A stretch of DNA of 64,000 nt from Rhizobium sp. EC-SD404 (GCF_902498825.1 NZ_LR701459.1:2338414-2402413); one strand, 5' to 3'; shown: positions 9,631-18,587, numbered from the stretch's first letter. Notes: generated from the letters alone by a model not told the origin. Numbers and translations are program-made.

Positions 9631-10680
9631 TTGAACCACTTCGAAAATTCCACGGCAGGCACGCACCCGCTCACCGTAACTGAACCGCCGATGATCGATC
9701 CGTTCGGTCGCTCCATCACCTATCTCCGCGTTTCGGTGACGGATCGTTGCGACTTCCGCTGCACCTATTGCATGGCGGAGAACATGACGTTTCTCCCGAA
9801 GAAAGACCTGCTTTCGCTCGAGGAACTCGACCGCCTTTGCACGGTGTTCATCGAAAAGGGTGTGCGCAGGCTGCGGCTCACCGGCGGGGAGCCGCTGGTG
9901 CGCAAGAATATCATGCATCTCATCCGCGATCTCTCGAGACACCTGAAATCCGGCGCCCTTGAGGAACTGACCCTCACCACCAACGGCTCGCAGCTCTCGC
10001 GCTTTGCGGCAGAACTCGCTGAATGCGGTGTGCGCCGTATCAACGTGTCGCTCGACACGCTCGATCCCGACAAGTTTCGCCAGATCACCCGCTGGGGCGA
10101 GCTTTCGCGCGTTCTGGAGGGCATCGAAGCGGCCCAGGCCGCAGGCATTCACGTCAAGATCAACGCCGTTGCGCTCAAGGGCTTCAACGACGCCGAAATC
10201 CCCGAGATGATCCGCTGGTGCCACGCCAAGGGCATGGACATGACCGTCATCGAAACGATGCCCATGGGCGAGATCGACGAGGACCGGACCGACCACTATC
10301 TGCCGCTCTCGCTGCTTCGCGCCGACTTGGCTCGGCAGTTCACGATGATCGACATTTCCTACAAGACCGGCGGACCGGCCCGATACGTCGAAATCGCGGA
10401 AACAGGCGGACGCCTGGGCTTCATTACGCCGATGACCCACAATTTCTGCGAAAGCTGCAACCGCGTACGCTTGACCTGTACGGGAACGTTGTTCATGTGC
10501 CTCGGCCAGGAAGATGCCGCAGACCTTCGTGCCGCATTGCGGGCCTCCGAAGGCAATGCCCTCGTCTCCGATGCCATCGACGAAGCGATCGGCCGCAAGC
10601 CCAAGGGCCACGACTTCATCATCGACCGGCGCAACAATCGCCCGGCCGTTTCCCGCCATATGAGCGTCACGGGCGGCTAA
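9631..10680 (+). CDS. moaA: GTP 3',8-cyclase MoaA (molybdenum cofactor biosynthesis, radical SAM)
   Basis: Catalyses the first committed step of molybdenum cofactor synthesis, converting GTP to 3',8-cyclo-GTP together with MoaC. The N-terminal radical SAM cluster is CDFRCTYC (C40, C44, C47). The C-terminal cluster has C273, C276 and C290 in a CxxC-x13-C arrangement. The protein ends in the functional Gly-Gly tail (SVTGG). The preferred start is the TTG at 9631, because GGAG at 9619-9622 is 8 bases upstream. The first in-frame ATG (9691, residue 21) has no visible ribosome site. Length with this start is 349. Other moa genes are not adjacent; the divergent DUF971 gene is the only contextual partner. 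Confidence 0.94.
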   Translation: MNHFENSTAGTHPLTVTEPPMIDPFGRSITYLRVSVTDRCDFRCTYCMAENMTFLPKKDLLSLEELDRLCTVFIEKGVRRLRLTGGEPLVRKNIMHLIRDLSRHLKSGALEELTLTTNGSQLSRFAAELAECGVRRINVSLDTLDPDKFRQITRWGELSRVLEGIEAAQAAGIHVKINAVALKGFNDAEIPEMIRWCHAKGMDMTVIETMPMGEIDEDRTDHYLPLSLLRADLARQFTMIDISYKTGGPARYVEIAETGGRLGFITPMTHNFCESCNRVRLTCTGTLFMCLGQEDAADLRAALRASEGNALVSDAIDEAIGRKPKGHDFIIDRRNNRPAVSRHMSVTGG

Positions 10681-10707
10681 CGAAACCATCTCTGTTCTGG
10701 AGCGATC

Positions 10708-11736
10708 ATGGCGCGAGTGGGAAAGGCGATGCGACGGCTGCTTCTCCTGCTTGCGGCGGTAATCTTCGTTCTATTCGTGCTATGGACGCTCGGGCCAAGG
10801 CCTGATGCCGACACCACCGTGAGCTTCGAGGGTGCGTCGCTCGACGCGGATCTGGACGCTTATCTGGAGCGCACGGAGGCCGTCTTCGGCGACATCCGGC
10901 CGAACCAGAGCAAGCAGATCGTTTGGGCCGATCCTATCGCGAAGCAACAGACATCGATTTCACTTGTCTACGTCCATGGCTTCTCGGCATCTCCGACGGA
11001 AGTGCGTCCGCTGCCGGATCTGGTGGCCCAGTCTCTCGGCGCCAACCTGTTCTTCACGCGATTGGCCGGCCATGGCCGAACCGGCGATGCCATGGCAGAG
11101 GCCACGGTGAATCAATGGGTGAACGATATCGCGGAAGCCATTGAGATTGGACGCCGTTTGGGCGACCGAGTCGTCCTGATGGGCACATCTACCGGCGCTA
11201 CCCTTGTGACCTGGGCGATGACCCGGCGGGACCTATCCGACGACGTCTCGGCCGCCGTGATGATCTCGCCGAACTTTGGTCTCGCCGCATCCGGCTCCGG
11301 CATCCTGACGATGCCATGGGGTGGCTCGCTGGCGGAACTGCTGATCGGGAGCTCGCGCAGCTTCACGCCCAGAAATGCGGCGCATGAAGCGAACTGGACC
11401 ACCACCTACCCGACGGCTGCACTCTTGCCGATGGCCGCGCTGGTGGATCTGGCGGCGCAAGCGCCCATCGAATCGATCGAGGTCCCCACGCTCTTCGTCT
11501 ATTCCGAGGGAGATACCATCGTTCGTCCGGACAAGACGGCTGCGATCTCGGCCCGTTGGGGCGCCCCGACGCAGACCGTGCTGGTGACTGAGAGCGACGA
11601 TCCGCAGGATCATCTCGTCGCCGGCGACATCATATCACCGTCGACTACCGAGCCGCTTGCGGCCTCGATCGTGGACTATCTGGCGACGCTGGAACTGACC
11701 CGCTCGCCGGGCCTTGCATCGCGCGAGAATATGTAG
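10708..11736 (+). CDS. Membrane-anchored alpha/beta hydrolase
   Basis: Protein of 342 residues with one N-terminal membrane segment (about residues 9-28, [16 protein letters not shown]) that probably anchors the hydrolase domain outside the cytoplasm. The catalytic triad is visible: nucleophile S161 in GTSTG, acid D269 in YSEGDTIV, and H302 in DPQDHL. The oxyanion-hole region is YVHGFSASPTE. These features fit a carboxylesterase or lipase-like enzyme; the substrate cannot be named. GGAG lies 5 bases before the ATG. It follows moaA by 27 bp on the same strand. Its last 61 bases overlap the 3' end of the convergent MFS gene. Confidence 0.85.
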   Translation: MARVGKAMRRLLLLLAAVIFVLFVLWTLGPRPDADTTVSFEGASLDADLDAYLERTEAVFGDIRPNQSKQIVWADPIAKQQTSISLVYVHGFSASPTEVRPLPDLVAQSLGANLFFTRLAGHGRTGDAMAEATVNQWVNDIAEAIEIGRRLGDRVVLMGTSTGATLVTWAMTRRDLSDDVSAAVMISPNFGLAASGSGILTMPWGGSLAELLIGSSRSFTPRNAAHEANWTTTYPTAALLPMAALVDLAAQAPIESIEVPTLFVYSEGDTIVRPDKTAAISARWGAPTQTVLVTESDDPQDHLVAGDIISPSTTEPLAASIVDYLATLELTRSPGLASRENM

Positions 11737-12890
11737 ATCGACAGTCCGACGGCGAGCAGCAGCGCATAGAACCCGAAGAGCGTCGAATAGGCCGATGCCG
11801 GATCGCCGGCATCATAGGCGGATCCGAAAACCGGGCCTGTCGCAAACTGGATGAGCCCTGCGCCACCGATCGAGAAGAAGTTCATGAGCGTCACGCCACG
11901 GCCAGTCAGATGCGGCGGGAAGAACGCCCGCGCATGCGCCATCAACACGCCATAGCTCGTGCCGAACAGTCCGATAGCGACGAGCGCCGCAGCGGCGAAC
12001 GCGAAGGGTGGCATGGGCACGAGGACTAGTGCGACGAGAATGGAGAAACTCGCCGCATTTCCGCCGAACGCGACCCATTTGCGCGTGCGCAGCAGCGTGT
12101 CGAGCGGACCGTAGGCGAAGCTGCCGATGACCATGGCGATCGCCATGGCAAGCGCCACATTGCCGATCAGCAGAGACCCGGCGCCATAGACCTGATCCAG
12201 ATAGGGACCAGCCCACAAACCGCGGATCGTTGCAGCCGGCGCGTAGTTGACGGCGGTGAGCGGGATGATCGCCCACAACACCGGAATTTTCAGAAGGTCG
12301 ATATAGCCCCTGAGACCGCTCGACTGGCCATCGGTTTCGATTTTGTCGGGATCGCGCACAAGCACGAAGATCGCGACCGCGACCATCAGGCTGATCGCTC
12401 CGAGCGCAGCCATCGATGTTCGCCAGCCGAAGAATTCTACCGCAGCAGCGAGTGGCGCCGCGCCCAGTACATTGCCGGCATTGCCGAACGCGATGAACCA
12501 GGAGGCGAAGACGGCGAAGCGCAGCGGTGAATAAAGACGCGCGAAGATGAACAGAGACGCCATGAGGAGCGGCGAACATCCGATTCCGATGAGCGCCATC
12601 GCCAGAATGATCATGCCCGGCGTCTGGGCCGTGGCGAAAATCATCGCGCCACCCGCGCCGCCAAGGGCCAGAAGCATCGACGCCGTCCGTCGCGGGCCAT
12701 ACCGGTCGAGCCATGTGCCGACCGCAAACTGCATGAGCGCGAAAGTGACGAACCAGATCCCCGAAGCCAGAGACAATTGTGCGTTGGTCATCCCGAGATC
12801 GGCCGAGAGCGTCGGTGTCAGTACTGCCAGGAACGACCGAAAGAACTGGGACAGGATGTAGGAGAGCGAAAGCGCAATCAGTCCGGCCAT
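11676..12890 (-). CDS. Major facilitator superfamily transporter
   Basis: Inner-membrane permease of 404 residues with about twelve hydrophobic segments. The MFS motif A after helix 2 is GTWLDRYGPRRT. A cytoplasmic central loop lies near DPDKIETDGQ. The C-terminal half contains ARAFFPPHLTGRG, a pattern seen in the loop between helices 8 and 9 of nitrate/nitrite- or sugar-porter-like MFS members, but the substrate cannot be assigned. The 3' end overlaps the hydrolase gene tail to tail (11676-11736). Two transcripts through this point would be complementary over at least 61 bases. No regulator is adjacent. Confidence 0.87.
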   Translation of the reverse strand: MAGLIALSLSYILSQFFRSFLAVLTPTLSADLGMTNAQLSLASGIWFVTFALMQFAVGTWLDRYGPRRTASMLLALGGAGGAMIFATAQTPGMIILAMALIGIGCSPLLMASLFIFARLYSPLRFAVFASWFIAFGNAGNVLGAAPLAAAVEFFGWRTSMAALGAISLMVAVAIFVLVRDPDKIETDGQSSGLRGYIDLLKIPVLWAIIPLTAVNYAPAATIRGLWAGPYLDQVYGAGSLLIGNVALAMAIAMVIGSFAYGPLDTLLRTRKWVAFGGNAASFSILVALVLVPMPPFAFAAAALVAIGLFGTSYGVLMAHARAFFPPHLTGRGVTLMNFFSIGGAGLIQFATGPVFGSAYDAGDPASAYSTLFGFYALLLAVGLSIYIFSRDARPGERVSSSVAR

Positions 12891-12988
12891 GGATCAGGCA
12901 TCCGATGCAAGGGAAGGTGGCACGACGACCACGATTCACCAGTGCTCGCGGCTCCGGACTGTCTGTGTCACCAATTCGCCATCATGGC

Positions 12989-13014
12989 AACTTTTGGGCA
13001 CTTGCCCAAAAGTT
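12989..13014. repeat. Perfect 12-bp inverted repeat downstream of tRNA-Leu
   Basis: AACTTTTGGGCA and its exact reverse complement TGCCCAAAAGTT are separated by two bases. It lies 24 bp beyond the 3' end of tRNA-Leu and could form an RNA hairpin. Neither side carries a clear T-tract, so a terminator role is likely only by position. A dyad operator for the nearby MFS gene (start 12890) is the alternative. Confidence 0.55.
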
Positions 13015-13037
13015 GATCAACCGATTTTCGGCCCCCC

Positions 13038-13122
13038 TGGTGCGGGCGGCGGGACTCGAACCCGCACGACCCAGGGTCTCGGGATTTTAAGTCCCGTGTG
13101 TCTACCATTCCACCACGCCCGC
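13038..13122 (-). tRNA. tRNA-Leu (anticodon UAA)
   Basis: 85-nt class II tRNA. The acceptor GCGGGCG pairs with CGCCCGC, followed by discriminator A and an encoded CCA. The anticodon stem is CGGGA/TCCCG with loop CTTAAAA, giving anticodon TAA. A variable arm follows (GAGACCCTGGGTC region), and the T arm contains GTTCGAGTC. It decodes UUA and UUG, which are rare codons in this GC-rich DNA. All parts of the cloverleaf can be drawn without mismatches in the acceptor or anticodon stems. Confidence 0.96.
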
Positions 13123-13315
13123 ACGCGGGTCGATTCAATAGCTTGGCCGACTGCGCGACGAAAGTCCCCGACCGCGATTTCAGGCTGATCGCCGCGTTCT
13201 TCCCCTGTTTCGCTCGGATGACAGTGCCGAGTTGATGAAGATGCCCACGGTCTGGAAAACGCAATCTTAAGATGTGCCGATGCAATTGGCGGGTGAAATA
13301 GAAGGTACCCCGTCC

Positions 13316-14452
13316 ATGAGCATGATGCTGAGACGGGTCGTGCGCATGATGCGCGACCGAAATGGCTCATTTGCCATCCAACTGGCGTTGTTCCTGCCGC
13401 TGCTTCTTGCGGTGGCATCGCTGGCTGTCGACTACACGCGGGCGCTGTCGTTCCGCAGCCATGCAGCGAACGCCGCCGATGCGGCGACGCTTGCGGCGGC
13501 TTCAAAGCTCGCACTCGGCGATTTCAGCGAAGACGACGCCCGCGAGCTCGCCGAAGTCTTCTTCTTGTCGCAGATAGGCCAGAGCGGTTCGGTGAAGGCA
13601 GCGGAGCTCGCCTCGCTTGATCCGCAGATCGTCGCTGAACTGGATGAAAGCCGCGGCGGACGAACGGCGGAGGTTCGCCTGTCTGTCGAAGGCTCGCTCG
13701 AAATGCTGTTTCCCATGTGGCTGATGCAGCGCGACAGCCTGACGTTCCAAACCGAAAGCATATCGGTGAGTTCCAGCGAGACCCATAGTGCCTTCTCGAT
13801 GATGCTCGTACTCGACCAGTCGGGATCGATGATCGAATGCCGGATTGGCCAATTTTCGCTTCAGAATCAGTCATGGTGCGATGCCTTGGGCCAAACGACC
13901 CGCCTCACCTCGCTCCAACGCGCCGTCGCCAACCTCAGTCAGCAGCTGACGGTCGCCGATCCGGAGACGAACTACGTGCGCATGGGCGCCACCACATATG
14001 CGGAAAGCATGAAGGCTGAGCGCCTTCCGGTTTGGGGCACCGCCAGCACGTCACAGTTCGTCCAGACGATCAGGGCCGGCGGTAACACCGATTCCTCGGA
14101 CGCGTTCGACGCTGCCTACAAGGCGGTTACGCGCGATCGGGAGCGCATCGAGCACAAGAACCGCAACGGTCAGGAGCAGCCGGCTCGGATCATCCTTTTC
14201 ATGACCGACGGCGAAAACAACAGTTCGTCGGATACGCGCTACACCCTCAATCGCTGCGAAGATGCCAAGAAGGCGGACGTCATCATCTACTCCGTGGCGT
14301 TCGAAGCGACGCGTGGTGGCCAAAGCATGCTGAAGGACTGCGCTTCCAGTGCGGATCATTATTTCGAAGCTGCCAGTGCCGATCAGCTGATGGCGGCCTT
14401 TGAACGCATCGGCGCCGAAGCTGCCAATCTTTTGGTGCGGGTCGCTCGCTGA
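13316..14452 (+). CDS. TadG-like pilus-assembly/secreted protein with von Willebrand factor A domain
   Basis: The N-terminus has the prepilin-like TadE/TadG signature: a charged start, then GSFAIQLALFLPLLLAVASL as one hydrophobic helix (about residues 16-36). A VWA domain follows from about residue 155 with the metal-binding MIDAS motif DQSGS and a later FMTDGENN. VWA domains bind metal and partner proteins; TadG-type proteins are linked to Flp pilus assembly at the cell envelope. No other tad/cpa gene lies nearby, so this is an orphan copy. The ATG at 13316 (378 residues) is preferred because it puts the charged segment just before the helix. An upstream GTG (13274) would extend it by 14 codons. 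Confidence 0.82.
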   Translation: MSMMLRRVVRMMRDRNGSFAIQLALFLPLLLAVASLAVDYTRALSFRSHAANAADAATLAAASKLALGDFSEDDARELAEVFFLSQIGQSGSVKAAELASLDPQIVAELDESRGGRTAEVRLSVEGSLEMLFPMWLMQRDSLTFQTESISVSSSETHSAFSMMLVLDQSGSMIECRIGQFSLQNQSWCDALGQTTRLTSLQRAVANLSQQLTVADPETNYVRMGATTYAESMKAERLPVWGTASTSQFVQTIRAGGNTDSSDAFDAAYKAVTRDRERIEHKNRNGQEQPARIILFMTDGENNSSSDTRYTLNRCEDAKKADVIIYSVAFEATRGGQSMLKDCASSADHYFEAASADQLMAAFERIGAEAANLLVRVAR

Positions 14453-14466
14453 CCTTCCCAGACGCA

Positions 14467-14498
14467 AATGGGGCCGCCCTACTCAGGACGACCCCATT
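14467..14498. terminator. Hairpin terminator between the VWA gene and wrbA
   Basis: AATGGGGCCGCCCT pairs with AGGACGACCCCATT (12 of 14 positions) around an ACTC loop. It is placed between two convergent stop codons, so it likely serves both directions. The T-rich tail is weak. Confidence 0.65.
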
Positions 14499-14520
14499 GT
14501 CTTGCACGCTGAGATTGATC

Positions 14521-15117
14521 TCAGGCGAGCTTGGCCGCGATCTTGGCGACGTGTTCGCCCTGGTAGCGGGCACCCTCGAGTTCGATGGCCGAAGGCTGAC
14601 GTGAACCGTCGCCCGCTGCGATCGTCGTGGCACCATAGGGCGAGCCGCCCTTGACTTCTTCCACGCCCATCTGGCCCTGGAACGCGTAGGGCAGGCCGAC
14701 GATGACCATGCCGTGGTGCAACAGCACCGAGTGGAAGCTGGTCAGCGTCGTTTCCTGGCCGCCATGCTGGGTGGCCGACGAGGTGAAGGCCGAGCCAACC
14801 TTGCCGACGAGCTTGCCTTCAGCCCAGAGCGCACCGGTCTGGTCGATGAAGTTCTTCATCTGCGAGGCCATGTTGCCGTAACGCGTGGGCGTTCCGAAAA
14901 TGATCGCGTCGTAATCAGCAAGCTCGTTTGGAGAAGCGATAGGCGCTTCCTGCTCCAGCTTGTAGTGCGAAGCCTTGGCGACATCTTCCGGCACAAGTTC
15001 CGGCACGCGCTTCACGGTCACTTCGGCGCCGCCCTTGCGTGCACCTTCCGCGACGGCATGCGCCATCTGCTCGATGTGTCCCCAGGTCGAGTAATAGAGT
15101 ACGAGCACCTTGGCCAT
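14521..15117 (-). CDS. wrbA: NAD(P)H:quinone oxidoreductase WrbA (flavodoxin-like)
   Basis: FMN-dependent tetrameric flavoprotein that reduces quinones by two electrons and protects against redox cycling. The 198-residue chain starts [14 protein letters not shown], the FMN phosphate-binding loop. It contains the family signature [16 protein letters not shown] around residues 77-92 and HGGQETT in the second flavin-binding region. The start at 15117 has AAGGAG 8 bases upstream; longer in-frame readings lack a ribosome site. Length matches WrbA of other proteobacteria. It is monocistronic, convergent with the VWA gene and divergent from the CinA-N gene. Confidence 0.94.
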   Translation of the reverse strand: MAKVLVLYYSTWGHIEQMAHAVAEGARKGGAEVTVKRVPELVPEDVAKASHYKLEQEAPIASPNELADYDAIIFGTPTRYGNMASQMKNFIDQTGALWAEGKLVGKVGSAFTSSATQHGGQETTLTSFHSVLLHHGMVIVGLPYAFQGQMGVEEVKGGSPYGATTIAAGDGSRQPSAIELEGARYQGEHVAKIAAKLA

Positions 15118-15325
15118 TGTGTCAGCTCCTTGTAGTGAGATTGAAAAGCCCGGCCACGGCCGGTTCGGATGGTCGGCGGCACGATAGTCAAACGATCGTT
15201 CAGCGGAAGCCATCAGGTCATCAACGGATTGTTCACAATTAGGTTCAATCGGCTGCGCGATCCAAAGCGTATCAAGCTATCCGTCCAGACAGCTTCACGA
15301 ATACAAGCAGGGTAAACAGGCGACC

Positions 15326-16093
15326 ATGAGCGAAAAGTCGAACGACGCCGCCGATAAGGACACGATCACCGCAGCCATGCTGGCCATCGGCGACGAACTC
15401 CTGTCCGGGCGCACGAAGGACCGCAACATCGGCCATCTCGCGGACATGATGACGGCTGCCGGGATCGACCTTGAGGAAGTGCGCATCGTCTCCGATGACC
15501 ACGACGCGATCGTCGAGGCCGTGCAGGCTTTGTCGAAGCGCTATACCTATCTCTTCACCTCCGGCGGGATCGGCCCCACCCATGACGACATCACAGCCGA
15601 TGCGATTGCCGATGCCGTCGGTCGCGAATGCACGCATGATCCTTCGGCAATGGCGCTTCTGGCCGACCATTATGCCGGCCGCGGTCTTGACTTCACCGAA
15701 GCCCGGCAGCGGATGGCGCGCATGCCCGTCGGCGCCACCCATATCGAAAACCCCGTTTCCAAGGCGCCGGGCTTCATCGTCGACAACATCCACGTCATGG
15801 CCGGCGTCCCATCGGTCTTCCAGGCGATGCTCGACAACGTCATGCCCAAATTGAAGACCGGCGCGAAGATCCACTCCTTGTCGGTCGCCTGCCCCTATGG
15901 CGAAGGCGATATCGGCGGCCCGCTCGCGGCGATCCAAAAGGCACACCCGGACGTGGTGATCGGCTCCTACCCCCGCTACGACGGCAAGCGCTTCTCGACC
16001 GAGATCGTCGCCCGCTCGCGCGATCTTCAAGCCGCGCAAGCCGCGCAGGATGCCATCGCTGCGATGATCGATGCCATAGCGCCGAACGACTGA
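15326..16093 (+). CDS. CinA N-terminal / MoCF-domain protein (competence- and damage-inducible protein A-like)
   Basis: Cytoplasmic protein of 255 residues made of one molybdopterin-binding (MoaB/Mog-like) domain. Key motifs are [15 protein letters not shown] near residue 20 and [11 protein letters not shown] near 78-88. Full-length CinA carries an additional C-terminal nicotinamide mononucleotide deamidase domain; that domain is missing here, and the chain ends after the COG1058 portion. In CinA this domain has been associated with ADP-ribose pyrophosphatase activity, but activity of the short form is not established. It lies 73 bp upstream of gpt on the same strand, a pairing familiar in rhizobia, so co-transcription is likely. 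Confidence 0.88.
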   Translation: MSEKSNDAADKDTITAAMLAIGDELLSGRTKDRNIGHLADMMTAAGIDLEEVRIVSDDHDAIVEAVQALSKRYTYLFTSGGIGPTHDDITADAIADAVGRECTHDPSAMALLADHYAGRGLDFTEARQRMARMPVGATHIENPVSKAPGFIVDNIHVMAGVPSVFQAMLDNVMPKLKTGAKIHSLSVACPYGEGDIGGPLAAIQKAHPDVVIGSYPRYDGKRFSTEIVARSRDLQAAQAAQDAIAAMIDAIAPND

Positions 16094-16166
16094 CCGCCCC
16101 CGCGCTTGCGCGAAACAGGCGTTCCCGCTATTGGCCTCGCTACCTCAAACGCCGGAGCCTTCCTTC

Positions 16167-16664
16167 ATGTCGTTGCCAGACAAGGCCTTCCCCGTCTCCT
16201 GGGACCAGTTCCACCGCGATGCGCGTGCCCTCGCCTGGCGTCTGTCCGGCAACGGAACGCAGTGGAAAGCGATCGTCTGCATCACGCGCGGCGGCCTCGT
16301 GCCGGCTGCCATCATCGCACGCGAGCTCGGCATCCGCATGATCGAGACCGTCTGCGTCGCGTCTTATCACGACTATGCCAATCAGGGCGAAATGCAGGTT
16401 CTGAAGCGCATCAATGACGACATGTTGGAAAATGACGGCGAAGACATCCTCATCGTCGATGACCTGACGGATACGGGCAAGACCGCCGCCATCGTGCGCG
16501 CAATGCTGCCCAAGGCCCATTTCGCCACCGTCTATGCGAAGCCGAAAGGCCGCCCGCTGGTGGACAGCTTCGTCACCGAAGTAAGCCAGGACACCTGGAT
16601 CTATTTCCCCTGGGATCTCGGCTTCTCCTATGTCGAGCCGATCGCCAAGGATCACAAGGGCTGA
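16167..16664 (+). CDS. gpt: Xanthine (guanine) phosphoribosyltransferase
   Basis: Purine salvage enzyme that transfers phosphoribosyl from PRPP to xanthine or guanine. The 165-residue protein has the type I PRTase signature [14 protein letters not shown] (PRPP loop) and an N-terminal [12 protein letters not shown] loop. The C-terminal [11 protein letters not shown] resembles the base-specificity hood of Gpt. The start at 16167 has GGAG 9 bases upstream. Length is close to the roughly 150 residues of E. coli Gpt. It follows the CinA-N gene on the same strand. No purine-responsive riboswitch is seen in the short spacer. Confidence 0.92.
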   Translation: MSLPDKAFPVSWDQFHRDARALAWRLSGNGTQWKAIVCITRGGLVPAAIIARELGIRMIETVCVASYHDYANQGEMQVLKRINDDMLENDGEDILIVDDLTDTGKTAAIVRAMLPKAHFATVYAKPKGRPLVDSFVTEVSQDTWIYFPWDLGFSYVEPIAKDHKG

Positions 16665-16697
16665 CAAGGCGGCGGCCGATACTCGACCGCCAATACC

Positions 16698-17600
16698 TCA
16701 GGCAAAAGCCCGGTCGTCGCTGGGCGCCACGCCGAAATGGCGGCTGTATTCCCGGCTGAACTGCGACGCACTTTCGTAGCCGACCGCAAATGCGGCCCGG
16801 GTGACGGAATGCGATCCTCCGAACATCAGGCGCCTTGCCTCGATCAGTCTCAGCCGCTTTTGAAACTGCAGAGGCGTCGTGCGCGTCACCGCCTTGAAGT
16901 GCTCGTGAAAGGCCGACGTGCTCATGCCGGCCGTGCTCGCGAGTTCCTCCACCTTCAGCGGTTCGTCGTAGCGATCCTTGATCGTCGCAAGCACGTTCGC
17001 GATGCGGCTGACATGGCTGTCGGCACGGGCCAGCATACGAAGCACGCCCGCATGCCCGGCGCTCAGCACCCGGTAATGGATCTCCCGGATGACGAGCGGT
17101 GCCAAGATCAGCGCCTCGGGCTGGTCGACGAGTGCAAACAGCCGCGCCATGGCATCGACGAGCGCCGCATCCGGCACGCCCACCTGCAGCGTCTGGCAGT
17201 TTTCCGCCTCCTCCGATCCGTCGGACTTGGTCCTGAGCCCGGACTGGGCCGCGAGTTCGCGCATCATCGCCACGTCGAGCCCGACGGCGATCGCGAGATA
17301 GGGCCGATCCTCGCTGGCCAGAACCACCCGGCTCTCGGCCGGCAGGTCGAGACCAACGATGAGAGACTGACCTTCGGCGAAGCGCACACGCATGTCGCCG
17401 ACGACCGACTCCTTCGCCCCCTGCAGCACGAAGCAGAGAAGCGGCTGGTAGACCATCGGCTCGATGTCGGTCGCCTGCCGGCTTCGCACGATGCTCAGAC
17501 CCGGTATGGATGTCATGAGCGGCTGCTCGCCAGCGCCGTTTGAATCGGCATAGGCGATCACGGCCGGGCGGAGTTTCGCGATGTCGTTTTCTATCGTCAT
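16698..17600 (-). CDS. AraC-family transcriptional regulator
   Basis: The N-terminal region (about residues 15-170) matches the AraC_N effector-domain style: PMVYQPLLCFVLQGAKESVVGD and LPAESRV. The C-terminal 100 residues hold the two helix-turn-helix units, VEELASTAGMSTSAFHEHFK and TRAAFAVGYESASQFSREY. The start at 17600 gives 300 residues and agrees with a typical MTIENDIAKLRPAV beginning. A -10-like TATATT sits only 7-12 bases upstream, so the transcript may be leaderless. It is divergent from an SDR gene 147 bp away. Regulators of this subgroup commonly control a neighbouring dehydrogenase, so the SDR gene is the obvious candidate target. The effector is unknown. Confidence 0.88.
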   Translation of the reverse strand: MTIENDIAKLRPAVIAYADSNGAGEQPLMTSIPGLSIVRSRQATDIEPMVYQPLLCFVLQGAKESVVGDMRVRFAEGQSLIVGLDLPAESRVVLASEDRPYLAIAVGLDVAMMRELAAQSGLRTKSDGSEEAENCQTLQVGVPDAALVDAMARLFALVDQPEALILAPLVIREIHYRVLSAGHAGVLRMLARADSHVSRIANVLATIKDRYDEPLKVEELASTAGMSTSAFHEHFKAVTRTTPLQFQKRLRLIEARRLMFGGSHSVTRAAFAVGYESASQFSREYSRHFGVAPSDDRAFA

Positions 17601-17606
17601 GCACGG

Positions 17607-17634
17607 AATATAAAGCTGCGGCGGGACGTTTGAA
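17607..17634 (-). promoter_or_regulatory. Candidate promoter of the AraC regulator
   Basis: On the minus strand TTCAAA and TATATT are separated by 16 bp. Transcription would start at or beside the ATG at 17600. Based on consensus resemblance only. Confidence 0.35.
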
Positions 17635-17747
17635 AATACGTGGCTTTGCGGTTCTGGAGGAATAGGCAAGAGGTTGCGACGATCGGTCAAGCCGGTCGAC
17701 CGACCCGCGGTTAGAACGGGCTCTCACCAATTCGAAGGGAGTTCGTC

Positions 17748-18512
17748 ATGACCAGCACGACCAAAATCGCCCTGATTACCGGCGGCAGCCGTGGCCTCGG
17801 CCGCAATACGGCGCTGCATCTCGCCAAGAAGGACGTCGACATCGTCGTCACCTACAATAACAGCCGCGAGGATGCCGATAGCGTCGTTGCCGAGGCGCAG
17901 CAGTCCGGTGTCCGCGCCGCAGCGCTCAAGCTCGATACGACGCGCACGGATACATTCGCCGCGTTCACCGATGAGCTGCGCTCGCTGCTGCGGCAGACAT
18001 TCGATCGCGAAACGATCAGCTTTCTCGTCAACAATGCCGGCACCGGCATACACAAGCCGTTCGTCGAGACCACCGAAGAGGATTTCGATCACCTCGTCGC
18101 CATCCACCTCAAAGGCGTCTTCTTCCTGACCCAGCGTCTTCTTCCGATGATCGAGGATGGCGGTCGGATCGTGAACGTGTCGAGTGGATTGGCGCGGTTC
18201 ACCCTGCCCGGCTATTCCGCCTACGCCACGATGAAGGGCGGCATCGAGGTGCTGACACGCTATCTCGCAAAGGAACTCGGCGAACGCAGGATTGTCGTCA
18301 ACGCCATTGCGCCAGGCGCCATCGAGACCGACTTCAGCGGCGGTGTCGTGCGCGACAACGCCCATGTCAACGAGATGGTCGCGGCGACGACGGCCATGGG
18401 GCGGGTCGGCCTGCCCGACGATATCGGCGGCGCGCTGTCGAGCCTGCTCGTTGGAGAGTTCGGTTGGATGACCGGCCAGCGCATCGAGGTGTCGGGCGGT
18501 CAGAACATCTGA
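17748..18512 (+). CDS. Short-chain dehydrogenase/reductase
   Basis: Classical SDR of 254 residues. The dinucleotide-binding TGGSRGLGRN lies near residue 11, NNAGTG marks the adenine-ring region, and the catalytic Ser is in NVSSG. The active-site YATMK (YxxxK) is about residue 165, and the C-terminal SGGQNI closes the fold. An Arg after the glycine-rich loop and an Asn-Ser-Arg run after strand 2 suggest NADP(H) preference. The substrate cannot be assigned. GAAGGGAG precedes the ATG by 7 bases. It is divergent from the AraC regulator and followed by a strong terminator, so it is monocistronic. Confidence 0.88.
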   Translation: MTSTTKIALITGGSRGLGRNTALHLAKKDVDIVVTYNNSREDADSVVAEAQQSGVRAAALKLDTTRTDTFAAFTDELRSLLRQTFDRETISFLVNNAGTGIHKPFVETTEEDFDHLVAIHLKGVFFLTQRLLPMIEDGGRIVNVSSGLARFTLPGYSAYATMKGGIEVLTRYLAKELGERRIVVNAIAPGAIETDFSGGVVRDNAHVNEMVAATTAMGRVGLPDDIGGALSSLLVGEFGWMTGQRIEVSGGQNI

Positions 18513-18536
18513 ACGCGAACCGACGCGGTGACGACG

Positions 18537-18564
18537 AAAAGGCCGGGCAGAAGCCCGGCCTTTT
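18537..18564. terminator. Bidirectional terminator between the SDR gene and the phytase-like gene
   Basis: AAAAGGCCGGGC and GCCCGGCCTTTT form a perfect 12-bp stem around AGAA. A further run of eight T follows on the plus strand and A/T runs flank it on the other. Confidence 0.9.
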
Positions 18565-18587
18565 CGCTTTTTTTTCAAGCGGATCGC

